Source of the DNA: Lucifuga dentata
Taxonomy: Eukaryota > Chordata > Actinopteri > Ophidiiformes > Bythitidae
Length of the DNA: 64,000 bases
NCBI GenBank assembly: GCA_014773175.1
Contig: VXCM01001267.1
Coordinates: 122,002 to 186,001 of the forward strand
Direction: 5' to 3'
Positions 1 to 15,844 of this stretch are shown here, in pieces. Positions within the stretch are counted from its first letter, which is position 1. Each line of letters opens with the position of its first letter. The notes under the pieces are model-generated. The model worked only from the letters and a program-made list of their open reading frames with translations, had not been told where the DNA came from and searched no databases. The position numbers and the translations under genes are program-made.

Positions 1-357
1 TAACAGTCATCCATATTCATCACATCAAATCCATTAAAAAAAAAAAAAAAAAAANAAAAAAAAAAAAAAAAAAAATCTTACATTACTTTTTTTTTGGGAT
101 AAAGCACATTTGTTTCTTCTATATTTACTTTGTATTGTATGTGTTCTTATTGTGCAAATAAACTGTCAAAATGTTATAATTTGTTTGTTAACATTTCTTG
201 GTGCAAGCTGTTTTTCAGAACATTTTTAACAAATTATGCTTTTAAAAAGTGATGGAGACAAACTTGGCCATTTCAAAAAGTAGTGGGGACATGTCCCCAG
301 CGTCCCCAGTGTAAATGACACCTATGCATATAGCTATACTATACATGTAGTTTGTAC
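1..357 (-). other. fam20c: fam20c intron 5, 5' part
   Basis: The sequence downstream of the exon 5 donor holds a poly-A tract broken by a single N at 55 and one end of a hAT-like short element (about 164-326). No exon 6 sequence (ANNICFYG-like) was found, so this intron continues left of the window. Confidence 0.8.
164..326. mobile_element. Partial copy of hAT-like short element
   Basis: Positions 164-326 align over their whole length to 49222-49383, with most positions identical. The shared sequence includes TTAACATTTCTTGGTGCA, GAACATTTTTAACAAATT, GGGGACATGTCCCCAG and the terminus GTAAATGACACCTATG. Only the terminus facing exon 5 is present. The opposite terminus seen in the complete copy (CAAGGGCGTCAC) was not found between 1 and 164, so the copy is truncated, internally rearranged or continues off the window. 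Confidence 0.7.
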
Positions 358-473
358 CCGGAGAGATGAAGAAGGTCCTCCAGAGCTTCTTATCCCGTGT
401 CACATCTCTGATCTCCCTTGTCATGTTAACGAGCCTTCCTGCCACCGGGGGCACTCTCCGGAAATCAAGGATC
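358..473 (-). CDS. fam20c: fam20c exon 5: [13 protein letters not shown] to FFISP
   Basis: A 116-bp exon that completes Arg (AG/G), followed by 38 codons and the first base of the next (phase 1). It includes [18 protein letters not shown] and [23 protein letters not shown] at residue 317 matches a known FAM20C glycosylation sequon. The acceptor AG is at 475-474, and the donor GTACAA is at 357-352. A run of 366 Ns starts only 14 bp upstream of the exon, so the branch point and most of the 3' part of intron 4 are missing. The next exon (starting with an Ala-Asn-Asn stretch in the family, completing GCN) is outside the window, so the coding sequence is partial at its 3' end. The exon lies 31 bp from a transposon-like repeat end at 326. 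Confidence 0.95.
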
Positions 474-3317
<2,844 letters not shown>

Positions 3318-4199
3318 TTAAGAAAATATTAAGGTTTTACCAGCATAACATGAGCAAGATGAGGTTTTTCATGAAGGTCATCCAGTTCTTTTGTTTGTGA
3401 TTTGTATTCTTTTTTCCTCATTTGCTTTCTTACGCTTGTTGTTATTTTCCTTCATGTTATTGTGTCGCATAGTGGGGAGTATGTGTTAAACATTACCAGA
3501 GTTGCAAAACTTGAGGTTGATGCTTATCAAAATGCATCCAGTAAAACAAACCAACAGCTCCTGAACTGCCCTGATGCTTAATTCTTTACTTCCATAACAC
3601 ACTGATGTCAACATGTAACACCCATGAAGTATGAATCTCGCGAATAAGTGTCTGGTGAGCATTCCAGATATTATAGCTGGCCAAATAAAACCAAATGGTT
3701 TTCACAAGGCGGCTTTAAAGAGACCTGAAACATAATGTTTTCACTGAATTTGCACAGAGATGCTGCATTAAAGGATGATACAAATGGATCAATATCCTTT
3801 TTTTGTACATCAAAGCACTGCAAACTTATCTGCATAGATTGTCTTTAACATGCAAAATAAATAAAATATAGAGAAGACCAAGAAGGAGGAAAAGAAGAAA
3901 TATAAGAAGGAAAAAGAGGAAGAATCCATACTAAGATGAAAAGCATTTATTGAATTTGTGGCGTTAGAAGCAAGGAGGTACCAAATACTGTACATCAGTC
4001 AAAATACAGCAACGTATGAATGCTGTATTTTAAATTAAAAATTCTAATGCCTAAGCAAATCTCCTCAGATTTATCACCTTATGATTTTCTATAGGGTGAA
4101 ACTTGTCTTTGTCTGTCTCCTTGTCAAGGAGACCAAAGCCTGTGTGGACACATCTGCTAAAGGGAAGCTGAGTGAGATTCTGGCTCATATCTCTCTCTG

Positions 4200-4200
<1 letters not shown>

Positions 4201-4248
<48 letters not shown>

Positions 4249-4399
4249 NACACACACACACACACACTCAGACAGACATCTAAGAGATGCGGAACATTGC
4301 CAACCAAGCCATAGATCTGAGTCAGGACCTACTAGAAGCCTCTCCGTCTGTCCTTCTATCTGTCTGTCTGCCTGCTCGTCATCTGTGGGATGTTGTCTC

Positions 4400-4453
<54 letters not shown>

Positions 4454-4535
4454 CACACATACACACAGTTGATATTAACAATAACTGCTTTGCTTGCACA
4501 AACAATCTACCCAGTCAGCTAAACCACGCACGCAC

Positions 4536-4586
<51 letters not shown>

Positions 4587-4601
4587 NACACACACACACA
4601 C
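4201..4601. repeat. Cluster of (CA)n, (TC)n and (CA)n microsatellites
   Basis: (CA)n at 4201-4267 with N 4249, (TC)n at 4404-4445 and (CA)n at about 4527-4601 with N 4587. The sequence between them is unique. Confidence 0.93.
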
Positions 4602-4975
4602 CCTCCTTTACCTGTGCTCCCCTCCTCCAATCTATTAGCATGGATTGGAATTCTCGGTGGATCAGTACATATTCCCATCTTCTCTCTCCCCATCTCAATC
4701 CACAGCTAACACCAAAAAATAACCCATCTTGCTGTCTTCTTTTGTCAGGAAAGCAGCCATTTAACCCTAAATCAATTGCTGCTATTGTTATCCCTTCGTT
4801 CCTGCCCAGAGCAAAGAGGGAACTAATGGAGTTTTTATTTTCAGGGTGTAAACCAGGAAATAAAAGATAGTGTTTCAATTAAAGGGGAGTGATGTAAAAG
4901 GCAAAGAGTCTAGTTTTCCAGAGGTGACTTTAAATGGTGGAGCATGCAATGCACCTGTGACGCACCTTGCTGTTA

Positions 4976-5108
4976 TTCACATGCAACCTTATCAAGGCGC
5001 CTTATCATGTATTGATAACTGTGCAGCTAAAATGGCTCGGCNTTCACATGCAACCTTATCAAGGCGCCTTATCATGTATTGATAACTGTGCAGCTAAAAT
5101 GGCTCGGC
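4976..5108. repeat. 66-bp exact direct repeat around N at 5042
   Basis: 4976-5041 equals 5043-5108. It has the same signature as the exon 1 artefact and lies in intron 3. The repeated block itself contains three GATA-type motifs. Confidence 0.9.
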
Positions 5109-5666
5109 AGCACAAATGCTAAGTTTGACTGCAGTCTGACGTTTAATGGAGATGAAACAGGTTTTATGTCTCTGTCATGTCAAATAATATAAAAGATGCA
5201 ATTAAGCTGCTATATTAAGTGGCTTTTAGTTTAATTAGTTACTCTTCATGGCAACTCAGTGAGAGTCTGTTTCAGGAGAAATTTATTTTTCTTTGGAGAG
5301 GAAAACTTTCTTTATCTTCAGTCATTTTACGTATGATTTTTTTTTCAATCACCTTTTTCTGTGCAAAATGTGTCATATGATGCTGACTATTACAGGCTTA
5401 GGTTGCCATGGTCACCATGATATGAAATGCAATTTCCTGTCCTGGGGGAAAAGCTGTTTGGCATCATGAATGCAGGTAATAGGTTTGAGATGTGAAAGGT
5501 TATAACACACACATACAAAAAAAAAAAAAAAAAAAAAAAAGAAAAAAAACAATAAAACAGTATTCACATTTATGGATACACATCATTACAAGTAAGTGTT
5601 CTTGATAGTAAAAAGCTTTTTTATGCTAGTGTGTGAATAAGCTACAGCACATGAAGTTCAACAGAA

Positions 5667-5668
5667 TC

Positions 5669-5701
<33 letters not shown>
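5667..5701. repeat. (TC)n microsatellite
   Basis: An interrupted TC tract followed by (TG) units in fam20c intron 3. Confidence 0.9.
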
Positions 5702-5811
5702 ATGTGTGTGTGTCTATGTGTGTGTGGTGGAGCCCCTGCCTGTGTGTACTCTATTTAGTTTGTGCTGACTTTGCAGTTTTAATGCTCTTTCTAACAGTAC
5801 AGAGTTATATT

Positions 5812-5873
<62 letters not shown>
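5812..5873. repeat. (GA)n microsatellite
   Basis: An uninterrupted GA tract of about 30 units. Confidence 0.95.
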
Positions 5874-5875
<2 letters not shown>

Positions 5876-6093
5876 GTAGCAGTTGTAGCCCAGACTCTGT
5901 GTGCTCACTCTACACACTCCTTTCTCTCTCACACTCATTCATAGACAGACACACCATCACACAACAGCGTAGTTAACACACATCGGTGACAGACAGAGGG
6001 CAGCAGAGACAAACTCACCGAGTAAAAATAATTCAATCATTCAACCAGCAAAGAATCTGATGAGAGTATTTCCAACATAAGCACCTCTAGCAT

Positions 6094-6228
6094 TTAGGAT
6101 TTAGTCTATTCAGGTTGCACAGATTTTATTAAAAAAAAAAGGCAGGCCTGATTTAGTTGTNTTAGGATTTAGTCTATTCAGGTTGCACAGATTTTATTAA
6201 AAAAAAAAGGCAGGCCTGATTTAGTTGT
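6094..6228. repeat. 67-bp exact direct repeat around N at 6161
   Basis: 6094-6160 equals 6162-6228, including the same run of ten A. Likely an unmerged contig overlap. Confidence 0.9.
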
Positions 6229-6355
6229 AAAGAGAGAAAACACATTGACACACTGACCTCAGAGGTACAGTAACACTTTGCAACCAATCCAAGATAAAGA
6301 ATGATAGAAACAGAGACAGAGTGTAGCAGAGCATGTAGGAAATCTTCCAGCAAGN

Positions 6356-6393
<38 letters not shown>
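6356..6393. repeat. (CT)n microsatellite after N at 6355
   Basis: A CT tract directly after a single-N gap. Confidence 0.93.
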
Positions 6394-6399
<6 letters not shown>

Positions 6400-7789
6400 T
6401 TGTCTCTCTCAGAGGCTGAGAAGAGGAGGGAGTTTGCTATTAGACTTGATACCAATCAAGTCTGGGCATATGGACAACTGCAACACTTTCACACCCCATG
6501 CAGCCACATATACATTGGATGACAGTTGGCCTATACTTGTGCATAAGAAGAAAATTTGAAGCAAATTATTAAAAAGACTTAAAGATGTTGGACACAAAAG
6601 TTGGTTATGGGTGACTTCAGATTTAAAATGTCAGTATCGGACTTTATTGATCTTTGTCCTCCAAACAAGCTGTGTAGTTGTACTGAGACCAAACAATAAG
6701 AATATAAAAAGTAATATGACCATGAAGGATAGAGAAAGAAAGAAAGAGAAACAGTCTCAAGAACATTACACCCTCCTTAGAGGTTCTCTACCTCGTTTTA
6801 ATTTAACAAATCTATTTGGTTACTGTGCATTCAAATGAAATTCCCTCTTGCCAGCCTGACCCTACTTAACACCAATTATCAAGTACCCAGCGGCTTCACT
6901 CTTTCACTCATCTGTTCTTTCCTCTCTGTTTTCTCCAGGTTTTCATTCTGTAGTTTGTTCTTTATATTTTTCTAAAGGAGACATTATGTTTTCAGCAGTC
7001 ATCCACGGCTCTCTATGGCTTATCTGCAGAATGGATACTCCACAGTACGAATAAATGTAGTGCCTTTAGTGTGTATGATGGCTTTTGGGTGTAAATATTT
7101 GGTGTGATATATACAGGTCCCTCCTGGAAAATGGCAGTAATAGTGCCTTGTAGTGCTCACAATAGCCATCAAGGTGATAGACAGTTTGAAGGATGGATGG
7201 TAAGATAAAAGAGGGTGAGATTAGACTACTTCTGTCTGCAATTTGTGTCAAGTTTGACTGTTAGTATCACCAAAAACACTAGTGAACAGAGCCAAGTATG
7301 TGTATTTGTGTGTACTTGTACTTAGAACAACGTACTTGTGTTTGTGTGTAGAAATTATGTGTGTATTCTCAATTCTGTGTCTGCTTATGCTTCTTTATTT
7401 TCCTCCAGGCATTCCATTTTTTCACATCTACCAGCATCAGTATCAGGGAGGGATCTCAGAATCGGCTTAGGGCCCCAAGGTAGCTGTCTAGATTGAATTT
7501 CAAATCAATGTTGCACAAGTTGTGTTCTGGCCTCAGCTATTTTCAACACGCAGGGTGAGACACTGCCAGGAGGGCAAAGCAAGTTATCTGAATGTGTGGG
7601 AAGCAGTATGGGCGATATTATCATAATAATGCTGGGAAAAGGACTTGACTTAAAGAAGATGGATGATAGCCTAAGTCAGTGCTTCAATTTCAAAGTTATT
7701 AGAAGCTCATGAGGTGGGGGCGTGTGTGCAATATGAAGAATGATCAAGATTAGCTGTGATCACCGCAAGAGATAAACATGCCGATGGTC

Positions 7790-8076
7790 GCTTCCAGGAT
7801 GAAAATGCTCCTGTCTATAGGGCATGAGGGACCATTGAAAGGTTTGAGTATAAATATAATGCTGTGGCCTTTGTAGTCACTAGAAATCAACCCAGTTGAA
7901 CACTCCTGGGAGATTTTGGGCTCATGTATTTGAACGGTGCTCTCCACTAGCATGATAAAAACACCAAATGAGGGATTATCCTTAAAAAGAATGATGTTCC
8001 AGAGACTTGCACAATCTATGACACACACTGACGCTGTTCACCTTACTTACACTTTATGCTGGTTTTTCTTTTAATC

Positions 8077-8085
<9 letters not shown>
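7790..8085 (+). pseudogene. Tc1/mariner-like transposase relic, C-terminal part
   Basis: In one frame, 7799 onwards reads DENAPVYRA, the region of the second catalytic Asp of Tc1-like transposases (usual form DDNAP). It then meets a TGA. Further on in the same frame is a TAG at 7874-7876, followed by SLEINPVEHSWEIL, a decayed form of SPDLNPIEHLWEIL that carries the third acidic residue. The downstream phrases TTCCAGAGACTTGCACAAT and CACTTTATGCTGGTTTTTC continue as in teleost copies of this family. The N-terminal DNA-binding part and terminal inverted repeats were not found. It is non-functional and lies in fam20c intron 3 on the opposite strand to the gene. Confidence 0.8.
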
Positions 8086-8108
<23 letters not shown>

Positions 8109-8851
8109 TCTATAGATTGTTTTTTTGTTTTTTTTGTGAGACATTAGTATCTTGGGAGATGTATTGTTTGTGTAATGAGCTGCAGATACTGTATAAGTTC
8201 TCTTATTGAAGATGACAGTAATTAAAGTAACAGTACTTAATATTATACATATAATAAATTATTTCATTATAGGCTGCTACGGATTTGTACTTCATTGTAC
8301 AATGTACTGTAAACTGTCATTAAATTACTGACTTTCAGAAAATACATGACTGGATGCCGCTGTGCTGATCAGTCAGCAGCATTGTTTTATGTGTGTTTGT
8401 GTGTGCGTATAGAGGCTATAAACAAAACTGAGCATGTGCAAAGACTACCTTCTGTCAAACATGGTGCTTCAGGCATGTGTCTCTGTACTTACTGAGGTCT
8501 GTTTGCTTAATTACACTGCATGCCGGTGGAGAAGCTTGCAAATCACAGGTTTAACTATGAGATAATAGCAGACATTTTGGTGTGTTTAAAGTCAGCTTGT
8601 GTTTTCACTGAAATCCTTTAATTGAGCTCGTGCAGACTGCTGATCAAAACTGATGTGGCACTTTGTGTTGTTCACAAACTAATCACTTTACCTGTGACAC
8701 TTGGACCATTTTCAGTGTTTCCAGTATATTTTGTCTGATTGCAAAGCTACAAATATCAATTATTTCATTACTTTAAAAATAATGTGTTCTTTTACAGTAT
8801 ATTATGTAGTAGTAATTTGTATGTATGTATGTATATGTATGTAAGTTTGTC

Positions 8852-8885
8852 TTTTTTTTTTTTTTTTTNTTTTTTTTTTTTTTTT
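8852..8885. repeat. Poly-T with N at 8869
   Basis: A homopolymer split by an N, preceded by GTAT units. Confidence 0.93.
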
Positions 8886-10953
8886 ACAGTATCTTACAGA
8901 GCTTACTCATTTAAACTACATTTACAGTGCATTATACCACTTAAAATGCTGCAGCAATCAGGATTATGTTGACAGGCAGGGGCGCCTATATAAATCTCAC
9001 CCCATCACCTAATTGTCTCTCTTACATCCATGCAGTAGGTTCTCTTCTCCATCTGCCCTTATCATTTTCACTTTATTTCACTTATTTCTCCTTCTTCAAT
9101 TACCTCCATTTCTCTTGCCCTTTATTGGCTTTCTCACCTTCATAAAAAGTGCAGGTAGAAAATGAATTCTTGATCCTGAAAACTAGATATATGACTTTGA
9201 GAGAAGCTACATAGCTGTAGGCGAGGTCACTATCTGTGACCAGCAGAGCTCTGTGGCAGCCTTCGAACTGGTTGACAGAAAGGCTCCGAGCCTGGAGAAA
9301 TTGTGTGTGTTTGGGTGGGGTGAGGGGTGGGGTTGACTCGGGACAGAGAGTCAGAGAGGGTAGGGGGGCACGATAATAGGTTTCATTTCAAGTAGGATAT
9401 ACAGACAGTTCTCTCCTATTCTGAGACTTCTTTTCCACACACACGATTGCAGTGACACACTATTCTGCGCTGTCATGAGTCACTGCTGCAGATTTCTTAG
9501 CTGAACAATCAGGGTTGGTTCTTCTGGACACATAAAATTCCTCCTAAATTATTCACAAACAGAATAAAACTGAGGTAAAAACCATTAAATCAAGCATCAT
9601 ATTATTTCCTAATATCAAGTCAACTACAGTAGTTACTCATTAAGGACCAACAGTTTCAAAAAGTGGCCAGTCATGCCATCATCTAATTTGCTGATCAGTC
9701 ATGTCTGCTCTGACTCAATCGATTCTAGACTGGATATTTTCCAGACTTCAATCTTGCTGCAAAAACTGACCTTGTAAGATGCAGTCTGGATGTGTGAGGC
9801 TGGTAAATAATAAAAGTGTGTGAGATGAAAGGTGCAGGTGAAGGGAGATGGAGTCAGAGTGAATGATGCATTCGGCTGGCAGATTGGATTGAATGAGGTG
9901 GTTAATTTTTTAGTTTTAGATTTAAGGTTGCATTCACAGTTCAATGAGAAAACCATGACTTTTAGAGAATCCAACCTGCCTGCATGACTTTGCATTATTT
10001 CATGACACCTTTAGTGTACCTTTGGCTCCACATTATTACTATTTCAGAAATATTTCTGGTTATTTTTGGCCTTATTTGAACTGAATGCTGTGACATATTC
10101 AGCCAAGATTATCCCTCTGTAAACATGGCATTTAAACAGCTGAAATCAATATGACGATCTGATTTAAAGCTGCAGAATTAAATCTGGGCCTTTGGGATCC
10201 TTTCCTACAATCATTTGAATAGGCTCCCATGAGTCATAAGCATATTTAGAATATGTATAAGAAAAAAGGCTGAAATCTTATTAGTAAAAGTGCATATTTA
10301 TCCTTTATCATCAAGGACACATTTTGGTAGTACATTAGTGCCTTTTCCATGTCATAATAATACTGTATTTCTGACATGATTAATCATAGTTATTAATGAT
10401 TTCTGTTATAAATGGTATAACTAAAAGTCAGCTTCGTGTCTCATATCAATAGACAAATGATTACAGTAGTTTAAGAATAATCAGAAAATAGGCCTAAATA
10501 CAGTTTTATTATATTATTATGACAGGGTAACACCAGTGGGATGTTTCTTTGTGTAATCGCAGTATCAGATAATATGGTTTGAATCAGTCTTACTGGAAAT
10601 TTTTCCATTTTTCCATTTGTGATCAATATTTTTAAATCCAAGAATATATTTCATTGTATTTAAAGGCACAATCAATATTCTCCATAACATTATTGTTAGT
10701 GTATTGATAATGTATTGGATAGAGTTTCACTTTAAAAAAAAAACAAAAAAAACATTATTGAACAAATATCTTAGATTTAGTTTCAGTGTTAGGCTGTGTA
10801 TTAAAACCCTGTCAATTAATTTGGGAGTGAAGCTGTATCTGAAGATTTTTTTTTAGAGTTTTAGGGTTGAAGTGAACCTTTTATTAACACATTGATTACT
10901 GATTAAACCTTTAAGATGAGCGTCTTCAAACCCCAGAGGATAAGTGAGACCAA

Positions 10954-10956
<3 letters not shown>

Positions 10957-11008
<52 letters not shown>
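10957..11008. repeat. (TC)n microsatellite
   Basis: A pure TC tract of about 26 units in intron 3. Confidence 0.95.
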
Positions 11009-11011
<3 letters not shown>

Positions 11012-11339
11012 TTATTTGTTACTGACACAACGCCTTCATTGACCCCGAGTCAAAGAACAGCCTGATCATGAGTGACAGTCGAGCAAATCGAGCACACCAA
11101 CACCACCAACTGATACTCCTCCATCATCTTAGAATACATTTGTTTGGATGACATAAACTGCATAAAGCACTGCAGGTTTTGGTGGTGTAATATAACAATA
11201 ATGTATATTTAGATTCAATTGGAGAACACACCATTTATTATAGTTGTCATGTGTGTACTGTTTGTGTGTGTGTTCTTGTGTTAAGAGGATTAAGTGTTCG
11301 AATGTACTCGATGAACTTGAAGGATGGAACAAGTCTTAT

Positions 11340-11342
<3 letters not shown>

Positions 11343-11378
<36 letters not shown>

Positions 11379-11388
11379 CACACACACA
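11343..11388. repeat. (TC)n followed by short (CA)n
   Basis: About 16 TC units, then GTGCA and four to five CA units. Confidence 0.93.
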
Positions 11389-13827
11389 CTCACAACAAAC
11401 AAAAGATTTATCAGGTTACACTTAACAACAGTCAGGAGTGTTCCTCCAATAACACGGAGACGCTCTTCATCATATTTACATATCATGCACAAAGGATTAA
11501 CTGTTTTCAATAGCAGAAGTCAGAAGAAATACTTTACCCAGCAAGCAGTTCATGACAGGCCACAGAATCTGAATAATGAATTATGCAGAACTTACACAAG
11601 CATTCCGACAAGGGTATTCTCAGGTCAGCGGTGATTAGATATCAAAATGCACAAGCTTGGGAATATTTGCAACAATATGATTACAAATGTGGCTGAGAAC
11701 ATACACAGGCGCAGCAGATTGACTGCTTTTCTTCTTACAGCTTATTTTCATTTGTTTCATTTGAACAGCAACCAGCTGTCTCCAAACTCTCCAAGACCTT
11801 GACAGCTATGACATACCGTACATCTGCACCAGACAATCCACCATGAAATGATGGATCCAACAATAAAATAGCGATGCAGATTCACCAGGAATGTCAGAAT
11901 GCTGTCGACTGCTGTTCCCATCCGCTAAGACTGATTCGCACGGACAAGGAAGCATAGTCCCTCTAAGACATTTTCCATCAGAAAATTCCATCAGAAAGCT
12001 CCTACCAGTTGTCTCTATCCCTCACAACTCCAGAATCTGGGAGGGGGAGAGAAAGAAAGAGAGAGAGAGAGGTTTTACTTTTTCCCAAAATGTGGGGAAA
12101 AAGTAAAAGATCTTTTCCACCTTGACACAGGTCTGACTGAGGCAACAAGAGCTCAGCAAAGCACGGAAAAACCTACAATACATCCATAATAAAAACAAAC
12201 CAGATAGCTCTCAGCCTCTTGGTATCAGTAGAGATCTTAAGCACTTTCCCTGTATGCGTGTGCGTGTGTGCGCGCATGTGTGTTTATGTTTCTGCCTGCA
12301 CACAAAATCAGTGGGCTTTTCCATGAGTCTTCATCTCACAGGGACTCAATAACAAGCCTTGGTATTCAGTTGACATGTAAGCTGAGGCTGATGAGAAAGA
12401 AAAAATAATCCCCATCCGATGTCACTAAACTGCAGGGCTAGCGAAAAGTTGTCTCTTCACAGACTGAAGGGGATTATGGGAAAGCTACAGAAATCATGCT
12501 CAGTTACACCTTAGGCTATCCTCTCTCAATCTGAATTCTTTTACTCTTTCTATTTTTTTTAAACTTTTTTTCCTTTGCTTTTCATGCATTAGAAAATTTA
12601 TCAGTTTCACTATGGTGCCAAATAGTTTCAAGACATGTTGAGCTGACTACACGAGTCTTTCTCTGTTACTCATAGCCCTGAGCAAAACAAAACCAAGCCA
12701 AGCCATCACATTTATGGTTTTGCTTGGAAGTTCTCAACCGGGTTGTGCAAACTGATTGGCTCAAACATGTGTCGACATAAGAAGCAACAGGCGGACAGAA
12801 GACAGAGAAACCATATTTAAAAGACAATTTCTAGAAGACAAACACAGACAATCTTTATTTCTGACTTTGTACTTTCTATTAGGCAACTGAAAGCAATAGA
12901 ATCCTTGACCTGGATGGCGGATGAGATACAAGCTCTCATTGCTGTTTGTCAAAAAGACCAAAATCAAAGGGACTTGGTGCATAAGTTGGCAAAACTCGCC
13001 ATAATGGGGAGAAATCTTCAAAGTATTGCTGAGAAAAGATGAATAGAAATTAAACAGGTATTCTATGGGCTTCTGCAGTTTGCTTCTCTTATATATCATT
13101 GTCCCATGCTCAGCTTTCCTGGGTGATTCCTTTTCAATGGAAACAAAACTGGAGCTGTGTGGAGGGGTGCAGCTGGGGTAGGATTCTCCAAGTACTGGAA
13201 AAACACTTTATCTGAAACATGGGGTGAATAAGAGGGAGGACTGTTGCTCTTGACTCTTGGTCATAAATTCTGGGCTTATAAAAGACTACACAAATCTCTG
13301 ACATGGTTAAAAACAAGCATTAATTTTACTATGATATCATGTTATCCTCTTGGGGTAAAATTCAAAATTCAAAGCAGCTTCTCCTCATGGAAACTGGCAG
13401 ATGTCTTGGTCAGAATAAGTGCAAAGAAAGGGGAGTCTGAAATATATTCCAAAACCGGATCATCCCTGCTGCACTTTTTATTTTTTATTTTTTACCTTTT
13501 ACTGCGGCCCTTCCACATAACAAGCCCTGCAGTAAAAACCATTAAGAATTCATTTGATTACCGCTAAGTAGTTGCAGAATAGCAAACACCAATTAGAGAA
13601 AATACATTAAATCCTTTTACTTTCCAGATCTTCAACACAGACGCATACACAACATATACACACTCTGAGACTGGACATGGAATCTGTCCATATGGTTTGA
13701 GCCAAGATGAATTAATTGGATTGGGTTTGGAAGTCTATTATCTTTGCCCATCTGTGGGGGTGCATATCTTGAGGTGCCTAATTCAAAGTAATCTTGTTAT
13801 CTTGAGCCAATGATGAGAAAAAAATAT

Positions 13828-13829
<2 letters not shown>

Positions 13830-13867
<38 letters not shown>
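13830..13867. repeat. (CA)n microsatellite
   Basis: A pure CA tract starting with GCG. A short second CA run follows at 13890-13908. Confidence 0.95.
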
Positions 13868-13872
<5 letters not shown>

Positions 13873-15762
13873 TGCACATGTCTGAAATACACACACACAC
13901 CCACACACTAAAAACCACATTCTAAATAATATCACCTGCTCTAGCTGGGAGGAGGCGAATGCAGATGACATCCACCCCTCTCTAAAAATTATCTTCCTGA
14001 GGCAACAACCAGTGTGGGTGATTGTGCCATCTTGAGCTGCCATTGGCTAGAAACCAGCCAGACAAGTAAGACCGCAAACGCTTTTCTTTTTGCTCTCTGC
14101 TTACACACTTTCTTCCTCTTAATTCTGTTGGCCAGTCACTCCCTTCCCCATCTGTGTCTACTTTAACTCAAACTGGAAACACCACAAAATAGATAAAGAT
14201 TGTCAAATACAAACATGTACACACGCGCATATACATGTGGCTTCACACATGCAGATGAACACTGGCAGCTACAGCGATGAATGTAACAGGCATTTATTAT
14301 TCACCAATGCTGACGAATAACGGACCAGAACTCCTTGAAAGACTTGGTACGATTTCCCCCTAATTAGGCTTATTAAAATGTCGTATTCCGGCAGTGCCTG
14401 ACTGATGACAGAATAGCATTTAGTGGTGCTGTCTTTTTCTTTACCCCCTAATGAATGTGTTTATTAATTACCCGAGAAGCTTTTTGGTTGTCACCACAAG
14501 CTATTCTTTCCAGTATTAGAAATTACAAGCCCCTGCACTCCATCCATCACTACATTTAGCAAGAAGAAGGAACAGGCTCAATTTTAGCTGTCGGTTATTT
14601 TCAACAGCACTTTTCTCCAGTCCAAAATAGATCGAACACCGCCAAGTGAACATAGATTCAGAAAACTTTGATACCTCGACCAAAGAAAGCAATCAAAAGT
14701 GTATTTCCAGTTATTTTACGGGTGAGGTCTCCAAATTGAGGCACGGGTGTTTGTGCTTTGCTTCTCCCATAGTTGAACTTTTCTATTTAGACCTGTCAAC
14801 AGACTTGTTGTGCTCAGTGGTTTGTGGTCAGATGCTGATTCCTAAATAGAAACCATCTATCAGATGCTAAGTGGTGGCTGAGAGATGTCATTGTGGTCAT
14901 GAGTGGGTGACGGTGGTGAAGGAGGATGTGGTGAAACCACTGGGAAAACAGATCCAAGACTTGCATTTATCCTTGTGTAAGAGCTGAGTGGGCTGGAGTG
15001 AGTCCAATGCACTTGAGGATAAATAGGAGTTAATATGTATGTGAAAAGACTGAGGAGGTAGTTAAGATTGTCTTTCCATTTAGAAGCAAGAATAGATTTC
15101 TGTACATGCAGTGGCTATGTAACAAACAGGCACTGCAGATCTTCTCTTACAGTAAGTGCTGCTCACAGTGACAGGAAGGGAAATTGAGCATTGGTCCAAG
15201 TGTCAAATTCAAGCAAGATATTCTCAGAATTTTTCTGTACTGTGACTGGCAAAACAGCAAATCATGATTTTCTGTCTTAAAATGTGACTGTTGTTTGACA
15301 AACACATTTAATATTACTGTAGACTGTGTCCCAGTCCATCATCGTTTATATCTTACACTCCAATATAAAACCACAAAATATATGGTTTTATTTTAATGTC
15401 GTGACTATAGTGCTGGATTGCACTCCAACAGGTAATAATCATGTTTTCACCCTCACATCTTGGCAAATTTAATGGCGTGACTTTAATTTGTTAGGCCAAC
15501 ATGATCACAATTTAACAACTTGTAGGTAACCGTCATTATCAGCTCAGAATATGAAAGGAATGAACTAATAAGATATGATGTATCTTATATCCTACAACAA
15601 TATCAAATCAAAAAAGCACAGAAACTTTTATTCTCTCCATATGAGTGTTGTCAGACTCAGCAAGTCAACTGAAACACTTTGCTCTCGAGATGATCAGTGC
15701 AATCCTGTCTGTGGATGCACACAATCTCTGTCCAAGTCTACTAATATTACAGCTTTGGCATG

Positions 15763-15800
15763 TCTCTCTCTCCCTCTCTCTCTCCCTCTCTCTCTCTCTN

Positions 15801-15839
<39 letters not shown>
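15763..15839. repeat. (TC)n microsatellite with N at 15800
   Basis: A TC tract with two CCC interruptions before the N and pure TC after it. Confidence 0.95.

Positions 15840-15844
<5 letters not shown>

Noticed and set aside
4051..4464. Long frames of alternating Cys-Val, Thr-His or Arg-Glu
   Set aside because: These are translations of CA and TC microsatellites and recur at every such tract in the window.
12761..13099. 112-codon open frame on the minus strand
   Set aside because: No recognisable protein and no usable splice context. It lies inside fam20c intron 3 and is treated as chance.
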